64,000 nucleotides of DNA from Parvularcula marina. Its GTDB lineage: Bacteria; Pseudomonadota; Alphaproteobacteria; Caulobacterales; Parvularculaceae. The DNA is taken from contig NZ_QUQO01000001.1 in NCBI RefSeq assembly GCF_003399445.1, positions 124,001-188,000 on the forward strand, in the 5' to 3' direction. Shown here in pieces: positions 9,129 through 16,826 of the stretch (its first letter is position 1; each line of letters opens with the position of its first letter). The translations under genes were made by a program, and so were the position numbers. The notes under the pieces were generated by a model. The model did not search any database and was not told where the DNA came from. It saw only the letters and a list, made by a program, of their open reading frames with translations.

Positions 9129-10079
9129 ATGGCTCTGCCATCATCCATTGCGAATCGAATGAGGCTGCCCGTCATCGGTGCGCCCATGTTCATCATCTCC
9201 AATCCTGACCTTGCCATCGCGCAATGCAAGAGCGGGGTCATCGGCTCCTTTCCTTCACTCAACGCCCGTGGAGAAGGGGTGTTCGAGCAATGGCTGGAGC
9301 GCATGAATGAGGAAGTCACTTCCCACGATGCGCCGTATGCGGTGAACCTGATCGTCCATAAAAGCAATGGGCGGCTGGAAGAGGATCTGGCGCTCTGCGT
9401 CAAATATGAGGTGCCCGTCATCATCACTTCGCTTGGTGCCCGGCCAGAGGTGAATGAGGCCGTGCATGGCTATGGCGGCATTGTCCTGCATGATGTCATC
9501 CATAACACTTATGCGAAAAAAGCGATTGAGAAGGGCGCTGACGGCCTGATTGCCGTGGCCGCTGGCGCCGGCGGTCATGCGGGCACGCTCTCGCCCTTCG
9601 CGCTGATTCAGGAAATCCGCCAGTGGTTTGACGGCCCGCTCGCCCTTTCAGGCTCGATTGCGAATGGCCGTTCGGTGCTGGCGGCTGAGGCCATGGGCGC
9701 GGATGCCGCCTATATCGGCTCGGCCTTCATTGCGACCGAAGAAGCCAATGCGGTTGACGGCTACAAGCAGATGATCACCGACTCCTCGGCGGATGATATT
9801 GTCTATACGAACCTTTTCACCGGTGTTCCCGGCAATTACCTTGCGCCCAGTATCCGTAATGCCGGGATGGACCCGGACAATCTGGCGACCGCTGATCCTT
9901 CCAAGATGAATTTCGGCGATGGCTCGACCGATGCGAAGGCATGGAAGGATATATGGGGCTGCGGGCAGGGCATCGGCGCCATTACCGAAGTCGTGCCGAC
10001 CGCGGATCTCGTTGCGCGGCTGACGCGGGAATATGCCGTGGCGCGGGACCACATCCTGCGCGGCCGGTCACGGGTCTGA
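9129..10079 (+). CDS. Nitronate monooxygenase (2-nitropropane dioxygenase family)
   Basis: This 316-residue protein is an FMN-dependent TIM-barrel oxygenase that converts nitronates such as propionate-3-nitronate to carbonyl compounds. The family blocks are RLPVIGAPMFIISNP at the N-terminus, AAGAGGHAGTLSPFALIQEI around residues 143-162 with the catalytic-region histidine, and ALSGSIANGRSVLAAEAMGA for phosphate binding. The start was set at 9129, eight residues before the first conserved strand, behind GGAGGGA. An upstream extension would run inside the opposite hrpB gene. It ends two bases before the end of the convergent monooxygenase-like gene. Substrate and physiological role are not evident from the neighbours. 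Confidence 0.85.
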   Translation: MALPSSIANRMRLPVIGAPMFIISNPDLAIAQCKSGVIGSFPSLNARGEGVFEQWLERMNEEVTSHDAPYAVNLIVHKSNGRLEEDLALCVKYEVPVIITSLGARPEVNEAVHGYGGIVLHDVIHNTYAKKAIEKGADGLIAVAAGAGGHAGTLSPFALIQEIRQWFDGPLALSGSIANGRSVLAAEAMGADAAYIGSAFIATEEANAVDGYKQMITDSSADDIVYTNLFTGVPGNYLAPSIRNAGMDPDNLATADPSKMNFGDGSTDAKAWKDIWGCGQGIGAITEVVPTADLVARLTREYAVARDHILRGRSRV

Positions 10080-10081
10080 CC

Positions 10082-10420
10082 CTATCTAACCGGCGGACGT
10101 TCGCCGGGGCCTGAATAGGCGCGCTCGACCCTGGCAATGCGGACATCATAGGCGTCATAGAACCGTGCCATGCCCATTTCCTGCGCGCCGAGATGCGCGG
10201 CGTTGGCCTTCCATTCGGCAATCGCTTCTTCGCTTTCCCAGTAGGAAACGGTGATGCCGAAGCCGTCCGCGCCGCGAGCGGACTCAACACCCAGAAAGCC
10301 CGGCTGCTCGGCGGCGAGCTTGACCATCCGCTCTGCCATTTCGGCATAGCCTTCGGCTTCGCCCATCCGGCTGGAGAAGATCACGGCGTAATAGGGCGGG
10401 GTCAGCTGCGTCGTCGTCAT
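10082..10420 (-). CDS. Antibiotic biosynthesis monooxygenase (ABM) domain protein
   Basis: This 112-residue protein is a single dimeric alpha/beta-barrel (ABM) domain. It has YYAVIFSSR at the start, PGFLGVESARG in the middle and VSYWESEEAIAEWKANAAH, the usual pattern of the cofactor-less oxygenase and heme-oxygenase-like family. Such small proteins act on quinones, heme or other substrates, or only bind ligands, and the substrate cannot be told here. Its ATG lies one base past the stop of the upstream DUF3291 gene, so the two are almost certainly translated from the same mRNA. Confidence 0.8.
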   Translation of the reverse strand: MTTTQLTPPYYAVIFSSRMGEAEGYAEMAERMVKLAAEQPGFLGVESARGADGFGITVSYWESEEAIAEWKANAAHLGAQEMGMARFYDAYDVRIARVERAYSGPGERPPVR

Positions 10421-10421
10421 A

Positions 10422-10904
10422 TCAGGCCGCATGCGGACGGCAGCCATGCGTCTTGTGCATCTGCGCGTCTTTAAGCCAGTCCCAGCCAAAGGCTTCTTCA
10501 CTGTCGCCATGCTGTCGGCGGTGCTCGAGTTTCGCCATGGCTTCTTCCAAGGTCGGCTGGTGGCCATCCGGCACCCACCACATGACGAAATGCATCTCGC
10601 CCATGATTTCGAACCATTCCTGCCGGCGTTCATAGAATTTCTTGTGCACCGTGCCCCAGACGAATGTCTCAAGGCTTGCGGCATCTTCCCAGACGGTGAG
10701 GTTTGCCACCGTCTGCGGGTCATCCGTGACCGCCGCATCGGTATTGCCCTGACCGGGTTCGCCTGAGCCTTCCATCATCCAGACAAAGCCCGGCATCTGT
10801 TTGCCCAGCCCGTTGATGAAATCGAGATTGTCCATGAAGTCCTTGACCCGGGGATCATCCGTTGGGGCGACAAGACGCCCGATATTCAGTTCGGCAAGCT
10901 GCAT
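10422..10904 (-). CDS. DUF3291 domain protein
   Basis: The 160-residue product is a DUF3291 protein, also of the dimeric alpha/beta-barrel type. Recognisable stretches are MQLAELNIGRLVAP at the start, GFVWMMEG near residue 40, NLTVWEDAASLETFVW in the middle and MWWVPDGHQPTLEEA at the end. The function of the family is unknown. A longer start at 10919 is possible, but the ATG at 10904 is placed correctly behind GAGGAA. It lies between a SnoaL-like gene and an ABM-domain gene, all on the same strand with spacers of about 20 bases and one base, so the three form a likely operon of small ligand-binding or oxygenase-like proteins. Confidence 0.8.
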   Translation of the reverse strand: MQLAELNIGRLVAPTDDPRVKDFMDNLDFINGLGKQMPGFVWMMEGSGEPGQGNTDAAVTDDPQTVANLTVWEDAASLETFVWGTVHKKFYERRQEWFEIMGEMHFVMWWVPDGHQPTLEEAMAKLEHRRQHGDSEEAFGWDWLKDAQMHKTHGCRPHAA

Positions 10905-10927
10905 GGGGGTTCCTCGCAAAATGGCCG

Positions 10928-11359
10928 TCAGGCCTGTTTCATCTTGGTCATCATGTCGCCGATCCGCGCGCCCATTTCCTCGGCCAGCGCTTCAAGACCG
11001 TTTTTGGGACGAATCATGACTTCGAATTCGGTGATCAGACCGCCCGCATCAAATTGGACCATGTCGATCCCCTTGACCCGTTTGTCCCCGACAAGGGCGG
11101 AGAATTCGAGCACGGCGGACTGGCCATCCGTGCCGATGAATTCGCGGTGATAGGTGAAGTCCTCAAACACCTTAATCACGGTACTGAGCGCCAGGCACAG
11201 CGCGAAGGATCCGGGATAGGGGGTGTGCGCAACGGGCGAGCGGAAGACGGCATCCTTGTGAACGATCTCGGGCAGGTTCTTCATGTCGCGGCGCTCGACG
11301 ATCTCATGCCATCGGGCGAGCGTCTCTCTCGCGGCTGGTGTCAGGCTGGCATCGCTCAT
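10928..11359 (-). CDS. SnoaL-like / NTF2-fold protein
   Basis: This protein of about 143 residues has the cone-shaped alpha+beta barrel pattern of the SnoaL/NTF2 superfamily: an N-terminal helix ARETLARWHEIVERRD, then LPEIVHKDAVFRSP, a central IKVFEDFTYHREFIG, and the strand GIDMVQFDAGGLITEFEVMIRP. Members are polyketide cyclases, isomerases or simple ligand-binding proteins. Two ATG codons lie in tandem at 11362 and 11359; the second is seven bases from GGAGG and is preferred. It is the first gene of a three-gene unit with DUF3291 and ABM proteins. No specific substrate is suggested. Confidence 0.75.
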   Translation of the reverse strand: MSDASLTPAARETLARWHEIVERRDMKNLPEIVHKDAVFRSPVAHTPYPGSFALCLALSTVIKVFEDFTYHREFIGTDGQSAVLEFSALVGDKRVKGIDMVQFDAGGLITEFEVMIRPKNGLEALAEEMGARIGDMMTKMKQA

Positions 11360-11541
11360 CATTTGACCTCCCCGTACAATGTCCGGTGCAACGATCTGCC
11401 TCTCGGTCATCCGTCATATCATGTACAGCCCATCCGCATACAAGCCAGACGGCCCGAATTTGCGCCGGACCTTGTCTTTGGCCGCTCTCTTGCATCTAAG
11501 GGGTGTTGCATCTTCGCGTGAGAGAGGACGAAGGACGCCCC

Positions 11542-12399
11542 ATGACCGGCCATCATATTCTGACCCTGAGCTGCCCTGACCGTCCGGGCCTAACGAGCGC
11601 CGTGACCCAGCGGCTGTTCCAGCACCGCGGCAATGTCGTTGAGGCCCAGCAATTCGGGGATGCCGAGACCGGGCGCTTCTTCATGCGCATCGTCGCCGAT
11701 TTCGCCGATGAGGCGGCGGAAGGGGAGTTCCGGCAGGATTTTTCGGGGCTAGCTGGTACCTATGACATGGAATGGTCGCTGCGGCAGGCCGATGAGCGCC
11801 GTCGGGTTCTCATTCTAGTCTCAAAATTCGACCATTGTCTCAGCGATCTTCTCTACCGGCATCGGATCGGCGAGCTGCCGATGGACATCGTCGGCATCGT
11901 CTCGAACCACCCGGCGGAAGGCCATGAGCTGGCCGGTGCGCGCAACATTCCCTTCCATCACTTCCCGATCACGAAGGACACAAAGCCCCAGCAGGAGGCC
12001 CAGATCCGTGATGTGATCGAAGAGACGGGGGCGGAGCTTGTCGTGCTTGCCCGCTATATGCAGATCCTCTCGGATGAGATGTCGGCCTATCTCTCGGGCC
12101 GCTGCATCAATATCCACCATTCCTTCCTGCCCGGTTTCAAGGGCGCCAAACCCTATCACCAGGCCCATGCGCGCGGCGTGAAGATGATCGGCGCGACGGC
12201 GCATTACGTGACGGCTGACCTCGATGAAGGGCCGATTATCGTGCAGGACGCCGAGGCCATCACGCATGCCGACACGCCGGATGATCTCGTTCGCAAAGGA
12301 CGGGATATCGAACGCCGGGTGCTGGCCCGCGCGGTGCGCTGTCATCTGGAAGACCGTGTACTGCTCAATGCGCAGAAGACGGTCGTGTTCGGGGATTAA
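11542..12399 (+). CDS. purU: Formyltetrahydrofolate deformylase
   Basis: PurU hydrolyses 10-formyl-tetrahydrofolate to formate and tetrahydrofolate and balances the folate pool. The 285-residue protein shows an N-terminal ACT regulatory domain ([20 protein letters not shown], residues 6-25). It is followed by a formyltransferase domain with [25 protein letters not shown], the catalytic block [20 protein letters not shown], and the later [17 protein letters not shown] with the catalytic aspartate. The start at 11542 puts the ACT domain directly at the N-terminus. Its stop overlaps the convergent fghA gene by four bases. The neighbourhood is C1 metabolism: the convergent operon turns formaldehyde into formate. 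Confidence 0.95.
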   Translation: MTGHHILTLSCPDRPGLTSAVTQRLFQHRGNVVEAQQFGDAETGRFFMRIVADFADEAAEGEFRQDFSGLAGTYDMEWSLRQADERRRVLILVSKFDHCLSDLLYRHRIGELPMDIVGIVSNHPAEGHELAGARNIPFHHFPITKDTKPQQEAQIRDVIEETGAELVVLARYMQILSDEMSAYLSGRCINIHHSFLPGFKGAKPYHQAHARGVKMIGATAHYVTADLDEGPIIVQDAEAITHADTPDDLVRKGRDIERRVLARAVRCHLEDRVLLNAQKTVVFGD

Positions 12400-13238
12400 C
12401 CCAGGCGCGCGGCGTGCCAGCGGAGGTGATCCTCCATGAAGCTGGAAATGAAATAATAGCTGTGATCATAGCCCGCTTGCATGCGCAGAGTGAGGTCGAT
12501 GCCCGCCCGTTCGCAGGCTGATTTCAGCAGTGAGGGTTTGAGTTGTTCGGTCAGGAAGTCATCTGCTTCCCCCTGATCAACCAGCAGGGCAGGGAGGCGT
12601 GCGCCATCTTCGATCAGAGCCACGGCATCATGTTTCCGCCAAGCGGATTTGTCCGGACCCAGATAACCGCCCAGCGCCTTCTCGCCCCATGGTACCTGTG
12701 ACGGCGCCACGATCGGCGCAAAGGCACTGACGGCCTTAAATCTATCAGGGTACGTCAGGCCGATGGTCAGCGCGCCATGCCCGCCCATGGAATGCCCCAT
12801 GATCGACTGCCGCGCCATGTCGATCGGGAACTGCTCGGCGATGACACCGGGCAGCTCTTCGGTGATATAGGACCACATTTTATAATGCTTCGCATAAGGC
12901 TCTTCCGTCGCATCGACATAGAACCCCGCGCCGAGGCCGAAATCATAGGCGCCGTCAGGATCGTCTGCGACATCCTCACCGCGCGGTGAGGTGTCCGGCG
13001 CGACAAAGATCAGCCCTAACTCGGCACACGCTTTTCGATACTCGCCTTTCTCCGTCACATTGGCATGGGTGCAGGTGAGCCCGGAGAGATACCAGACGAC
13101 CGGCAGGCGCGCGCCATGCTCGTGATCAGGCACGAAGACCGAAAAGGTCATCTCCGTTCCGGTCACGGAGGATTGATGCGTGCACACTCCTTGCGTGCCA
13201 CCATGCGACCTTGTGGTGGAGAGGGTGTGGAGGGTCAT
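12396..13238 (-). CDS. fghA: S-formylglutathione hydrolase
   Basis: The 280-residue alpha/beta hydrolase of the esterase D family splits S-formylglutathione into formate and glutathione, the last step of glutathione-dependent formaldehyde oxidation. The nucleophile elbow is GHSMGGHGA, the acid lies in [10 protein letters not shown], and the base is the histidine in [12 protein letters not shown]. The N-terminal [13 protein letters not shown] block is typical of the family. Its ATG overlaps the stop of the upstream 102-residue gene by four bases (ATGA), and that gene in turn overlaps adhC, so adhC, the small gene and fghA are translationally coupled. Confidence 0.95.
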   Translation of the reverse strand: MTLHTLSTTRSHGGTQGVCTHQSSVTGTEMTFSVFVPDHEHGARLPVVWYLSGLTCTHANVTEKGEYRKACAELGLIFVAPDTSPRGEDVADDPDGAYDFGLGAGFYVDATEEPYAKHYKMWSYITEELPGVIAEQFPIDMARQSIMGHSMGGHGALTIGLTYPDRFKAVSAFAPIVAPSQVPWGEKALGGYLGPDKSAWRKHDAVALIEDGARLPALLVDQGEADDFLTEQLKPSLLKSACERAGIDLTLRMQAGYDHSYYFISSFMEDHLRWHAARLG

Positions 13239-13543
13239 GAGGGGCTCACGACCTTGCCGCCAAATCGTACGTCATAGGCGGAGGCGTTCTTGCGCGGCGG
13301 GGACATCGAAACGCTTTCAGCGACATCGAGTTCGCCAGTCACCTTGAAGCCCAGATGCTCCCCCACCTTGCGAAAGAGTTCTACGGCCTTCTGGGGCGTG
13401 TCGGCCCAGATCATCATCTGCAGTTCTGCAGGCGTTTCGCCGGCCTTCTCACACTCGCTCCTTACCGTGAAATGAAGGAGCGGAAAGCTGCCCTTTGGCA
13501 TGCCAGTGTCGAAGTCGAATTTCGGGGTCGGTTTGTCAGTCAT
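13235..13543 (-). CDS. Uncharacterised 102-residue protein inside the formaldehyde operon
   Basis: I do not recognise this protein. It has 102 residues, a single cysteine, no signal peptide and no membrane segment. It reads as an alternating strand/helix domain: FPLLHFTVRSE, ELQMMIWADTPQKAVELFRK, VTGELDVAESVSMSPPRKNA, and [14 protein letters not shown]. Its ATG shares one base with the adhC stop (TGATG), and its own stop overlaps fghA by four bases. It is therefore made together with the two formaldehyde-detoxifying enzymes. It is too short and too cysteine-poor to be the glutathione-dependent formaldehyde-activating enzyme Gfa. A binding, regulatory or assembly role in this pathway is only inferred from position. 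Confidence 0.75.
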   Translation of the reverse strand: MTDKPTPKFDFDTGMPKGSFPLLHFTVRSECEKAGETPAELQMMIWADTPQKAVELFRKVGEHLGFKVTGELDVAESVSMSPPRKNASAYDVRFGGKVVSPS

Positions 13544-14649
13544 CAGTACACCACTACGCTACGAATGGACTTGCCCTCATGCATGAGGTCAAAGCCCTTA
13601 TTGATTTCTTCCAGAGACAGCGTGTGTGTGATCATCGGGTCGATCTCGATCTTGCCGTCCATATACCACTCGACGATTTTGGGCGTGTCAGACCGACCGC
13701 GCGCGCCACCGAAGGCAGTACCTTTCCAGACCCGGCCAGTGACAAGCTGGAAGGGGCGGGTTGAGATTTCCTTGCCCGCTTCGGCCACGCCAATGATGAT
13801 CGATTCTCCCCAGCCGCGGTGACAGGCCTCGAGCGCTGTGCGCATGACATCCGTGTTACCGGTGCAGTCGAAGGTGTAATCGGCGCCGCCATCGGTCAGC
13901 TGGACGAGATGGGGGACGAGGTCGCCGACATCTTTTGGGTTCACAAAATGGGTCATGCCGAATTTGCGGCCCCATTCTTCCTTACCCGGATTGACATCGA
14001 CACCGATGATCATGTTCGCGCCGACCATTTTGGCGCCCTGAATGACATTGAGGCCGATGCCGCCTAGGCCAAAGACGATGACATTCGCGCCCGGCTCGAC
14101 CTTGGCCGTATTGGTGACGGCACCAACGCCGGTCGTTACGCCGCAGCCAACATAGCAGGCCTTGTCGAACGGTGCGTCCTTGCGGATTTTCGCCAGCGCG
14201 ATTTCCGGCAGGACGGTGAAGTTCGAAAAGGTCGAGCACCCCATATAATGGTGGATCTTTTCCCCCTTATAGGAAAAGCGCGACGTGCCGTCCGGCATCA
14301 CGCCCTGGCCTTGCGTCGAGCGGATCGACGTACACAGATTGGATTTCTGGGAGAGGCAGGTTTTGCATGTCCTACATTCGGGCGTGTAGAGCGGGATGAC
14401 ATGGTCATCGACTTCGACGCTGGTCACGCCGGGTCCGATCTCATGGACGATGCCGGCGCCTTCATGGCCGAGAATGCTGGGGAACAGCCCCTCTGAGTCG
14501 AACCCGTCCAGCGTATAAGCGTCGGTGTGGCAGATGCCGGTCGCCATGATCTCGACCAGAACCTCGCCCTCCTTGGGGCCCTCCAGATCGACTTCGACGA
14601 TTTCGAGCGGTTTCTTCGCTTCAAAGGCGACGGCGGCTCTGGTTTTCAT
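13543..14649 (-). CDS. adhC: S-(hydroxymethyl)glutathione dehydrogenase, class III alcohol dehydrogenase
   Basis: The 368-residue zinc-dependent dehydrogenase oxidises S-hydroxymethylglutathione with NAD to S-formylglutathione. Catalytic zinc ligands lie in [12 protein letters not shown] and GHEGAGIV, the structural zinc lobe is the four-cysteine run [17 protein letters not shown], and the NAD fold reads [20 protein letters not shown]. The block [19 protein letters not shown] is characteristic of class III enzymes. The ATG at 14649 follows AAGGAG by eight bases and is preferred over an upstream in-frame start at 14673. It is the first gene of a coupled three-gene operon with the unknown 102-residue gene and fghA. 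Also known as frmA or flhA. Confidence 0.95.
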   Translation of the reverse strand: MKTRAAVAFEAKKPLEIVEVDLEGPKEGEVLVEIMATGICHTDAYTLDGFDSEGLFPSILGHEGAGIVHEIGPGVTSVEVDDHVIPLYTPECRTCKTCLSQKSNLCTSIRSTQGQGVMPDGTSRFSYKGEKIHHYMGCSTFSNFTVLPEIALAKIRKDAPFDKACYVGCGVTTGVGAVTNTAKVEPGANVIVFGLGGIGLNVIQGAKMVGANMIIGVDVNPGKEEWGRKFGMTHFVNPKDVGDLVPHLVQLTDGGADYTFDCTGNTDVMRTALEACHRGWGESIIIGVAEAGKEISTRPFQLVTGRVWKGTAFGGARGRSDTPKIVEWYMDGKIEIDPMITHTLSLEEINKGFDLMHEGKSIRSVVVY

Positions 14650-14688
14650 GTCCCGGGCTCCTTCAACTGACAAGGCTCCCGTCTGCCA

Positions 14689-15222
14689 TCATCCGGCGTG
14701 CAATGCCAATTGCTTCCCGCAGTGGGCGGCTTCATGTGCCAGCAGCCATTTTTTCCGGTCGAGCCCGCCGCCGTAGCCGCCAAGCTTGCCGCCCGTGGCA
14801 ATCACCCTGTGGCAGGGGACGATGATCGCGATGGGGTTCGCGCCATTGGCGCTTCCGACCGCGCGGAAGGCTTTGGGGCTGCCGACCGCGCCCGCAAGAT
14901 CGCCATAGGACCATGTCTCGCCGGCCGGGATCGTGCGCAGGGTCGCCCAGACTTTTGTCTGGAATTCCGTGCCCGCTGCATCAGTGGTGAGTGTGTCGAT
15001 CGCGGCAATATCCCCATTGAAATAGGCCTCGACCGCCTTGCGGGCCGGGCCGGACGTCTTGCCGTCGCGGATCTCGGCATCTCCGAAATGCCGCTTGAGG
15101 TGGATTTCCTCGCGGTCGCGCTTTTCAGTGAATTCCAGCATGCGGACCGTACCATCGCTTTGCGTGATCAGGGTGATGGGGCCGACGGGTGTGTCGATCA
15201 GCTCACGGATGAGGGGTGTCAT
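14689..15222 (-). CDS. ogt: Methylated-DNA-[protein]-cysteine S-methyltransferase
   Basis: This 177-residue suicide enzyme transfers the methyl group from O6-methylguanine to its own cysteine. The active-site motif IVPCHRV places the acceptor at Cys137, and the winged-helix DNA-binding part is visible as TEFQTKVWATLRTIPAGETW followed by SYGDLAGAVG and AFRAVGSANGANP. Its ATG overlaps the stop of the upstream Ada-AlkA gene by four bases, so both come from one mRNA. The upstream protein lacks exactly this domain, and the pair together supplies the parts found in E. coli Ada plus AlkA. Confidence 0.95.
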   Translation of the reverse strand: MTPLIRELIDTPVGPITLITQSDGTVRMLEFTEKRDREEIHLKRHFGDAEIRDGKTSGPARKAVEAYFNGDIAAIDTLTTDAAGTEFQTKVWATLRTIPAGETWSYGDLAGAVGSPKAFRAVGSANGANPIAIIVPCHRVIATGGKLGGYGGGLDRKKWLLAHEAAHCGKQLALHAG

Positions 15223-16676
15223 GAATTTTCTCCTTCGGTCTCATCGCCGCTCGATGCCCAGAGATGCATGACGGCATAGGCGCGCCATGGCCGCCATTTC
15301 GCGGAATGCTCGGCAAGGGCTTTGGGAGAGATCATTTCTCCCCCGCGGCTGAAATTTTTCCTGACGATCAGGTCGCCTTCGATAAAGGCGTCGGTCGCGC
15401 GCGCGGCGCGCATGGCCATGTAATTGGCTGTCCACGGACCGATGCCGGGCAGGGCGGTGAGGGCTGCATATAGCTCGTCCGGGTCCGCGCCGCCTTCGAA
15501 AAGGTGCGGGTGCTCGACTGCCAGCCGCGCCAGCGCACTGATCGCATCGGCGCGCTTCTGCGGCATCCCCAGCCCCACGATATCGGCGCCGGCCAGCGTC
15601 TGCGCATTGGGGAAGGCGTGGGTGAGGCCATTGCCGGTCTCAACGCGCGTGCCGTATTTTGCGACCAGCCGCGAGGCGATGGTCGTTGCGGCCTTCACCG
15701 TCACCTGCTGGCCAAGGATCGCGCGCACGCCGATCTCGAGCCCGTCCCATGCACCGGGCAGGCGCAGGCCGGGCCGCTTCTCGACCATCGGCGCGAGCAC
15801 CGGGTCGGCGCTGAGGACTTCTGCTATCGCCGCCGGGTCCGCACCAAGATCGAACACCCGCCGCACTTTCGCGATCACACCGGGCAGGGCAGCGGTATCG
15901 GGCAGGCTCGCCTCGATGCGGATCGCGGAGACTTCCGGCGCATGGCTCACATTGATGATGCCGGTCTGCTCGCCCAGCCGCAAAATCCGTTTGTAGACAC
16001 CGTTTTCGACCGCCTCGACGCCGGTCATTGCGCGTAAGGACAGGAAGGCGAGGATTTGTTCCCAGTCATAAGGCGGCTGATAGGTGAGGGTGAGGACGAG
16101 CCCGTTCTCGCTTTCGCCCGACCCGCGCCGCAGGCTGCCCGGCGGTTTGCCGTAAAGCGCGGTGAAGGTCTCGTTGAAGCGCCGCAGACTGCCAAAGCCG
16201 CTCGCCATGGCGATTTCGGTCATCGGCAGGCTCGTCTGGTGGATCAATTGTTTGGCGAGAAGCACGCGCCGGGTCTGCGCAACCGCAATCGGGGTCGCGC
16301 CAAGATGCTGGCGGAAAAGCCTGCGCAGATGTCGCTCCCCGACGCCAAGGCGGTCGGCAAGATCGGTCACTGATCCCTGATCGAGTGCCCCGTCCTCGAT
16401 CAGCCGCAACCCGCGTGAGACGGTCGAGGATGTCCCCCGCCACGCGCCAAGATCGGGCGAGCTTTCCGGACGGCAGCGCAGGCAGGCGCGATAGCCTGCT
16501 TCCTCGGCAGCGGCGGCGCTGGGCGCGAATTCGCAATTCTCTTCCGCCGGGGTGCGCGCCGGGCAGATCGGCCGACAATAAATGCCTGTTGTCTTCACGC
16601 AGGTGAAGAATTTGCCGTCATAACGGGCGTCGCGGGCGGAGATGATCCGGTGACAGGTGGCGTGATCGAGGTCCAT
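15219..16676 (-). CDS. Ada sensor / AraC regulator / AlkA glycosylase fusion
   Basis: This 485-residue protein joins three functions of the adaptive response. Residues 1-75 form the Ada zinc domain with Cys34, Cys38, Cys65 and Cys68, matching Cys38/42/69/72 of E. coli Ada and able to take methyl groups from phosphotriesters. Residues 85-185 are an AraC-type double helix-turn-helix. Residues 190-485 are DNA-3-methyladenine glycosylase II, with the helix-hairpin-helix ALPGIGPWTANYMAM and catalytic Asp435 in IEGDLIVRK. The ATG at 16676 aligns with the Ada start; an upstream start at 16706 would add ten residues. The gene is the promoter-proximal member of an operon with ogt and probably activates its own transcription when methylated. 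Often annotated alkA in this domain form. Confidence 0.93.
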   Translation of the reverse strand: MDLDHATCHRIISARDARYDGKFFTCVKTTGIYCRPICPARTPAEENCEFAPSAAAAEEAGYRACLRCRPESSPDLGAWRGTSSTVSRGLRLIEDGALDQGSVTDLADRLGVGERHLRRLFRQHLGATPIAVAQTRRVLLAKQLIHQTSLPMTEIAMASGFGSLRRFNETFTALYGKPPGSLRRGSGESENGLVLTLTYQPPYDWEQILAFLSLRAMTGVEAVENGVYKRILRLGEQTGIINVSHAPEVSAIRIEASLPDTAALPGVIAKVRRVFDLGADPAAIAEVLSADPVLAPMVEKRPGLRLPGAWDGLEIGVRAILGQQVTVKAATTIASRLVAKYGTRVETGNGLTHAFPNAQTLAGADIVGLGMPQKRADAISALARLAVEHPHLFEGGADPDELYAALTALPGIGPWTANYMAMRAARATDAFIEGDLIVRKNFSRGGEMISPKALAEHSAKWRPWRAYAVMHLWASSGDETEGENS

Positions 16677-16770
16677 GCAGACAGGAGTATAGCGGCTTCG
16701 ACGCAATTACTCGCGGTTTTCGGACATACCCGTTTCCGGGGCCGATAGCGATAACATCTCTCTTAAGCCA

Positions 16771-16798
16771 TTGACCTTTGGCCGCAGCATCCTGCAAT
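16771..16798 (+). promoter_or_regulatory. Possible glcB promoter
   Basis: TTGACC at 16771-16776 and TGCAAT at 16793-16798, separated by 16 bases, form an acceptable housekeeping -35/-10 pair about 30 bases before the malate synthase start. The -35 box is strong and the -10 box is weak. A perfect palindrome begins directly after the -10 box, where transcription would start. Confidence 0.35.
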
Positions 16799-16813
16799 TG
16801 TTGCGGCGCAACA
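16799..16813. promoter_or_regulatory. 15-base perfect palindrome, candidate operator before glcB
   Basis: TGTTGCGGCGCAACA is a perfect inverted repeat with a one-base centre, placed 13 bases before the malate synthase ATG and overlapping the expected transcription start. A palindrome of this quality in this place is what an operator looks like. The binding factor is unknown; glyoxylate-cycle genes in alphaproteobacteria are controlled by several unrelated regulators. It could also form a short hairpin in the mRNA leader close to the ribosome-binding site GGGAG. Confidence 0.4.
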
Positions 16814-16826
16814 TGGGAGAACGCCG

